This document shows, piece by piece, positions 5,874-9,242 of a stretch of DNA of 9,242 bases. This DNA is from Lachnospiraceae bacterium (GTDB taxonomy: Bacteria > Bacillota > Clostridia > Lachnospirales > Lachnospiraceae), in contig JAFVEU010000213.1 in assembly GCA_017475845.1 (NCBI GenBank), positions 1 through 9,242 of the forward strand. The letters run 5' to 3'. Position 1 is the first letter of the stretch. Each line of letters starts with the position of its first letter. The notes under the pieces are model-generated. The model did no database searches. It was not told the DNA's origin and worked only from the letters and a program-made list of their open reading frames with translations. Made by a program: the position numbers and the translations under genes.

Positions 5874-7673
5874 CTAAATACCGGGAGACAGTATTCTCAT
5901 TATCTCTCTCTTCGCTTCATCTATGGTGGTAACGTATGGATCTATGTCAAAACCCCTGTCTCTCAGATCATGCATGAGATAGGTGACTGTAGGTGCGGAA
6001 AGCCCCATTTCTTCAAGCTCCTTATATCGCATGAAGACATGCCTGGTATCTCCGTCCATTATGATCCTGCCCTTGTCCATGACCAGTATCCTTCCGACAT
6101 AATTGGCAACATCCTCCATACTGTGGGATACAAGGACTATGGTGATCCCCTGCTTCTCATGCAGATCCTTTATGAGATCCAGTATCTCGTCCCGGCCTCT
6201 GGGATCAAGCCCGGCCGTCGGTTCGTCAAGGATCAGGATTTCCGGCTTCATTGCCAGCACACCGGCAATGGCAGCCCTTCTCTTCTGTCCCCCGGAAAGC
6301 TCAAAGGGAGAGCTGTAATAATACTCCTCGGGAAGTCCCACGGCTCTCAATGCTTCAAAAGCCGCAAGCTCCGCATCCTTCTGTGACTTGCCTGTATTCT
6401 TCGGTCCAAAACACACATCCTTGAATACGGTCTCCTCGAAAAGCTGGTGCTCGGGATACTGAAAAACAAGGCCAACACTGGAACGGAGATCCTTCTTATT
6501 GAATTTCTTATCGGAGATATCCTGTCCCTTGAAATAAACATGACCGGAACCCGGCATCAACAGACCGTTCAGATGCTGCACAAGGGTAGACTTCCCGGAG
6601 CCGGTGTGGCCGATAAGTCCGATGAATTCCCCCTTCCCTATCTGGAGAGAGATATCGTTCAAAGCCTTTATCTCACCACTGGTTCCCTTTTCATAAAAAT
6701 AATTCACATGATCAAGGATCAGTGATTCCCTGGGATCCCTTTTGCTCCGTCCCGGATCCGTATAATGTGACGGCTTCTTAGGCTCGCTCACACCTTCAAG
6801 GCTGCCGGAATAGAACCTGCCCCCGGTATGCTTAACCATCTCCTGGATGAATTCTTCTCTTGTGAGTATACCCTTGGGAAGGGTAAATCCCTCTTTGGAC
6901 AGGACATGGGCAAGATAAGTACACTGCGGCACATCGAGACGCAGCTTCTTTAAGGCCTCCACATCGGAAAATATCTCCCTTGGAGTCCCCTGCATGGCGA
7001 CCCTGCCCTCATCCATTACAAAGATCTTATCGGCATAGATGGCCTCTTCCATATAATGGGTGATAAGGATCACGGTTATCCTTTCCACATCATTCAAGGC
7101 CCTCATCTGCCGTATGACTTCCTTCCTGCCCTTTGGATCAAGCATGGCAGTGGGTTCGTCCATTATAATGCACTTGGGATGCATTGCCATTACGCCTGCT
7201 ATGGCCACCCTCTGTTTCTGGCCGCCGGAAAGCTTGTTGGGGGAATGCTTCCTGTAGGCATACATTCCCACGGCCTTCAGGGATTCGTTAACCCTTTCCC
7301 AGATCTCTCCGGTGGGGATACCCATGTTCTCCGGGCCGAAGCCCACATCCTCCTCCACCACGTTTCCGATTATCTGGTTGTCCGGATTCTGGAAGACCAT
7401 TCCGGCTTCCTGTCTTATATCCCAGAGGTTCTCAGGCTTCCTTGTGTCCTTCCCGTCCACAAAGACACTGCCCTCCCCGGGATATAGGATGGCGTTGATA
7501 TGCTTTGCAAAAGTAGACTTTCCGGATCCGTTTCCCCCGAGGATCGCAATGATAGAGCCCTTTTTGATGCTTATGTTCACGCCGTCAAGAGCCCTGACAA
7601 AGCCTTCGGCATTGCCTTCCTCATCCCTCTTCACATATTCAAATACAAGATCCTTTGCTTCTACTATTCCCAT
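5874..7673 (-). CDS. ecfA: Fused ECF transporter ATPase, EcfA1-EcfA2 in one polypeptide
   Basis: This single reading frame encodes both ATPases that drive the ECF transporter. Residues are numbered from the ATG at 7671-7673 (599 aa). Domain 1 has Walker A GGNGSGKST at 46-54, Q-loop VFQNPDNQ at 93-100, signature LSGGQKQR at 148-155, Walker B with Glu173, and switch His206; these are EcfA1-like. Domain 2 has GHTGSGKST at 355-363, VFQYPEHQ at 403-410, LSGGQKRR at 459-466, Glu484 and His517; these are EcfA2-like. A charged, Pro/Ser-rich linker of about 30 residues (near 285-318) joins them. In most Firmicutes these are two adjacent genes of about 280 codons each. All catalytic residues are present in both halves. 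An upstream in-frame ATG at 7719-7721 would add 16 residues, but homologues begin near MGIVEAKDLVFEY. Neither start has a clear ribosome binding site. ecfT follows after 15 nt. Confidence 0.93.
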   Translation of the reverse strand: MGIVEAKDLVFEYVKRDEEGNAEGFVRALDGVNISIKKGSIIAILGGNGSGKSTFAKHINAILYPGEGSVFVDGKDTRKPENLWDIRQEAGMVFQNPDNQIIGNVVEEDVGFGPENMGIPTGEIWERVNESLKAVGMYAYRKHSPNKLSGGQKQRVAIAGVMAMHPKCIIMDEPTAMLDPKGRKEVIRQMRALNDVERITVILITHYMEEAIYADKIFVMDEGRVAMQGTPREIFSDVEALKKLRLDVPQCTYLAHVLSKEGFTLPKGILTREEFIQEMVKHTGGRFYSGSLEGVSEPKKPSHYTDPGRSKRDPRESLILDHVNYFYEKGTSGEIKALNDISLQIGKGEFIGLIGHTGSGKSTLVQHLNGLLMPGSGHVYFKGQDISDKKFNKKDLRSSVGLVFQYPEHQLFEETVFKDVCFGPKNTGKSQKDAELAAFEALRAVGLPEEYYYSSPFELSGGQKRRAAIAGVLAMKPEILILDEPTAGLDPRGRDEILDLIKDLHEKQGITIVLVSHSMEDVANYVGRILVMDKGRIIMDGDTRHVFMRYKELEEMGLSAPTVTYLMHDLRDRGFDIDPYVTTIDEAKREIMRILSPGI

Positions 7674-7720
7674 AACCGTACTGTTACGCCGGATCACCCC
7701 GATACCGTGGCAGTCCCGCA

Positions 7721-7752
7721 TTTAAAACAAGAGAGGCATCTCTGCCTCTCTT
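7721..7752 (-). terminator. Rho-independent terminator after rplQ
   Basis: A perfect 10-bp stem, AAGAGAGGCA (7729-7738) against TGCCTCTCTT (7743-7752), encloses a four-base loop. In the minus-strand direction it is followed by GTTTTAAA, a short and interrupted T run. It lies 33 bases after the rplQ stop and would end or reduce transcription coming from rpoA-rplQ before the ECF genes. Confidence 0.75.
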
Positions 7753-7785
7753 AAATCTCGTGTTAATAGCACCACAAGCTTTATT

Positions 7786-8385
7786 TCAGACAAGCTCGAG
7801 GAGAACTTCCATCGCATTGTCTCCCTTACGGAGTCCTATCTTGACAATACGTGTATATCCACCCTTGCGGTCTGCATATTTCGGGGCTATCTCATCAAAA
7901 AGCTTTGCGGGAAGATCAACACTCTTTCTGTCCTTCTTCTTTCCTGTAGGATTCTCCGTTACGGGATAGAGGAATTCCAGCATCTTACGACGGGCATGAA
8001 GCCTTGAAGGCAGATCCTTCTTTATCTCCTTATCAACGATATTGAACTTGGTAACAGTGATACCGTTCTCGATATGGAGAAGCTTTCCGTTCTCGTCGCG
8101 GATGGTCTCTGAAAGAACCTTCTCACGGTCATTCTTGTCAACTATCTGCTTAACCCTGTGTCCGTCCTTGTCCCTGACGGGCTCCTTGGCCTTGATGGTC
8201 ACTTTCTCGAAATTATCCTTTTCCTTTACGGCAAGAGTGATCATCTTCTCTGCCAGACTCTGGACCTCCTCAGCCCTTGCCTGTGTAGTGCGGATCTTTC
8301 CGTTAAGGATAAGAGCTGTCACCTGATTCCTGAGGAGTGCTTTCCTCTGGGAAGAGGTGCGTCCAAGTTTTCTGTATTTACCCAT
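7786..8385 (-). CDS. rplQ: 50S ribosomal protein L17, enlarged form
   Basis: L17 is a large-subunit ribosomal protein near the peptide exit tunnel. The 199-residue product is clearly longer than the usual 116-130. Its N-terminus (YRKLGRTSSQRKALLRN, and ITLAVKEK ending at residue 56) and C-terminus (KLFDEIAPKYADRKGGYTRI at 161-180, then KGDNAMEVLLELV) match L17 directly. Between them, residues about 55-123 are a charged insertion rich in Lys, Asp and Glu, and a smaller one lies at about 143-156. The core resumes at DLPSRLHARRKML (124-136). I remember similar enlarged L17 proteins in Lachnospiraceae, but this is unchecked. The ATG is preceded by AGAGGT. The gene follows rpoA by 55 nt, as in most Firmicutes, and ends at a strong hairpin. 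Confidence 0.95.
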   Translation of the reverse strand: MGKYRKLGRTSSQRKALLRNQVTALILNGKIRTTQARAEEVQSLAEKMITLAVKEKDNFEKVTIKAKEPVRDKDGHRVKQIVDKNDREKVLSETIRDENGKLLHIENGITVTKFNIVDKEIKKDLPSRLHARRKMLEFLYPVTENPTGKKKDRKSVDLPAKLFDEIAPKYADRKGGYTRIVKIGLRKGDNAMEVLLELV

Positions 8386-8390
8386 TTTTA

Positions 8391-8396
8391 ACCTCT
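8391..8396 (-). promoter_or_regulatory. rplQ: Ribosome binding site of rplQ
   Basis: AGAGGT on the minus strand lies five bases before the rplQ ATG (8383-8385). It supports this start, which also matches the conserved L17 N-terminus. Confidence 0.6.
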
Positions 8397-8401
8397 TTCA
8401 T

Positions 8402-8432
8402 CCGGATGAACTCTTATGGCTTTACCATCCGG
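8402..8432 (-). repeat. Inverted repeat in the rpoA-rplQ gap
   Basis: CCGGATG (8402-8408) and CATCCGG (8426-8432) are perfect 7-base inverted repeats separated by 17 bases. They lie between the rpoA stop and the rplQ ribosome binding site. The RNA could form a stem with a large loop. No T run follows on the minus strand, so it is not a terminator. A processing or translation-control role is possible, as is chance. Confidence 0.35.
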
Positions 8433-8440
8433 CACTAATG

Positions 8441-9242
8441 CTACTCTACTGCTTCGCTTTCGTTCAACTTAAGCCCCAGCTCGTCTAACTTTGCAAGGAC
8501 TTCCTCCAGAGACTTGCGTCCAAGGTTACGGACCTTCATCATGTCGTCGGGAGTCTTGTTAATAAGCTCCGCAACGGTATTGATGCCTGCTCTCTTAAGG
8601 CAGTTATAGGACCTTACCGAGAGCTCCAGCTCATCAATGTTCATCTCCAGTACCTTCTTGGTCTCGGTGCTGGGAGGCTCAACCATAACATCGGTGGTTC
8701 CTGCCACATCCGAAAGATTGATGAACAGGGAAAGGTGCTCCGACAGAACCTTGGCGGCCAGTGAGACCGCTTCCTGGGGAGTGAGGGTCCCGTCAGTGAA
8801 AACATCCAGAGTCAGCTTGTCAAAGTCTGTCTGCTGTCCCACACGGGTATTCTCAACGCTTAAGTTCACCCTTTCAACAGGTGTGTATATGGAATCAACA
8901 GCTATAACTCCGATGGGCATGTCATCGCCCTTGTTCTTATCGGAGCTCACATAGCCGCGGACCTTTGTGATGGTGAGCTCGATGTAGAGCTTGGTATCCT
9001 TGCCGCCGCTTATTGTGGCAATATGCTGATCCTTATTGATGATCTCGATATCCTGGTCAACCTGGATATCCGCAGCTGTGATCTCTCCCTCGCCCTCAGC
9101 CTCGATATAGGCAGTCTTGGTCTCATCAGTGGAACTGTTATTCTTAATAGAGAGATTCTTTATGTTTAATATGATCTCGGTAACATCCTCCTTTACTCCG
9201 GGAATGGAAGTAAATTCGTGGAGTATGCCCTCTATCTTTACC
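8441..9242 (-). CDS. rpoA: DNA-directed RNA polymerase subunit alpha, 5' part cut by the window end
   Basis: RpoA is the alpha subunit of RNA polymerase; its N-terminal domain assembles the core and its C-terminal domain contacts DNA and activators. The frame is open from the window edge, giving 266 residues and a TAG stop at 8441-8443. The first visible residues, VKIEGILHEFTSIPGVKED, match E. coli alpha from about residue 56, so roughly 55 N-terminal residues lie outside. MPIGVIAVDSIYTPVERV and QQTDFDKLTLDV mark the rest of the N-terminal domain. A flexible linker leads to the C-terminal domain, where LELSVRSYNCLKRAGI holds the Arg equivalent to the DNA-contacting Arg265, and NLGRKSLEEV is the second helix-hairpin-helix part. 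The codon at 8948-8950 is an internal GTG, not a start. rplQ follows. Confidence 0.97.
   Translation of the reverse strand, partial: VKIEGILHEFTSIPGVKEDVTEIILNIKNLSIKNNSSTDETKTAYIEAEGEGEITAADIQVDQDIEIINKDQHIATISGGKDTKLYIELTITKVRGYVSSDKNKGDDMPIGVIAVDSIYTPVERVNLSVENTRVGQQTDFDKLTLDVFTDGTLTPQEAVSLAAKVLSEHLSLFINLSDVAGTTDVMVEPPSTETKKVLEMNIDELELSVRSYNCLKRAGINTVAELINKTPDDMMKVRNLGRKSLEEVLAKLDELGLKLNESEAVE

Noticed and set aside
5805..6386. Plus-strand open frame (193 codons) opposite the ecfT start and ecfA end
   Set aside because: It overlaps the ecfA-ecfT junction and the second ATPase domain on the other strand, with no recognisable domain of its own.
7056..7487. Plus-strand open frame (143 codons) opposite the first ATPase domain
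   Set aside because: It is antisense to the signature and Q-loop motifs of the ATPase, which are clearly the coding strand.
7674..7721. Upstream ATG (7719-7721) as the start of the fused ATPase
   Set aside because: It touches the terminator T run, has no ribosome binding site, and would add 16 residues with no match to EcfA1 proteins.
8441..8950. A separate 169-residue gene starting at the GTG of 8948-8950
   Set aside because: The frame stays open to the window edge and the upstream residues match the RNA polymerase alpha N-terminal domain, so the GTG is an internal valine.

Overview
The window reads as chromosomal core DNA of an anaerobic Firmicute, most likely a member of the Clostridia close to the Lachnospiraceae. 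Three things point there: the gene order rpoA - rplQ - ecfA - ecfT - truA, the clostridial-looking motifs of EcfT and the EcfA domains, and an enlarged ribosomal protein L17 of a kind I remember from Lachnospiraceae. The assignment is from memory of the families; no search was run. The base composition looks even across the window, and I see no mobile element, tRNA, rRNA or CRISPR array.

Layout. The first 124 bases are a leader with a possible promoter and a good ribosome binding site. A cation-coupled dicarboxylate/amino-acid symporter follows on the + strand (125-1765) and carries an unusual soluble N-terminal domain. It converges on a minus-strand block that fills the rest of the window. 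In transcription order, right to left, this block holds rpoA (cut by the window end), rplQ, a hairpin terminator, a single gene encoding both ECF ATPases (EcfA1-EcfA2 fused), ecfT, truA and hypF. Gaps are 15 nt between ecfA and ecfT, 80 nt between ecfT and truA, and 16 nt between truA and hypF.

How the genes work together. RpoA and L17 are transcription and translation core proteins. The fused EcfA1-EcfA2 protein and EcfT make a complete group II ECF energizing module, which would serve vitamin-binding S components encoded elsewhere. TruA makes pseudouridine in the tRNA anticodon arm. HypF makes the thiocarboxamide that becomes the cyanide ligands of [NiFe]-hydrogenase, so it is functionally unrelated and sits where rplM-rpsI usually continue this cluster. 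None of its partners (hypC, hypD, hypE, hydrogenase subunits) is in the window.

I do not see a clear new multi-gene system. The points most worth a second look are the degenerate RsbW/GHKL-like domain fused to the symporter, the altered substrate site of that symporter, the EcfA1-EcfA2 fusion behind a terminator with no recognisable ribosome binding site, the roughly 70-residue insertion in L17, and the orphan hypF appended to the operon.
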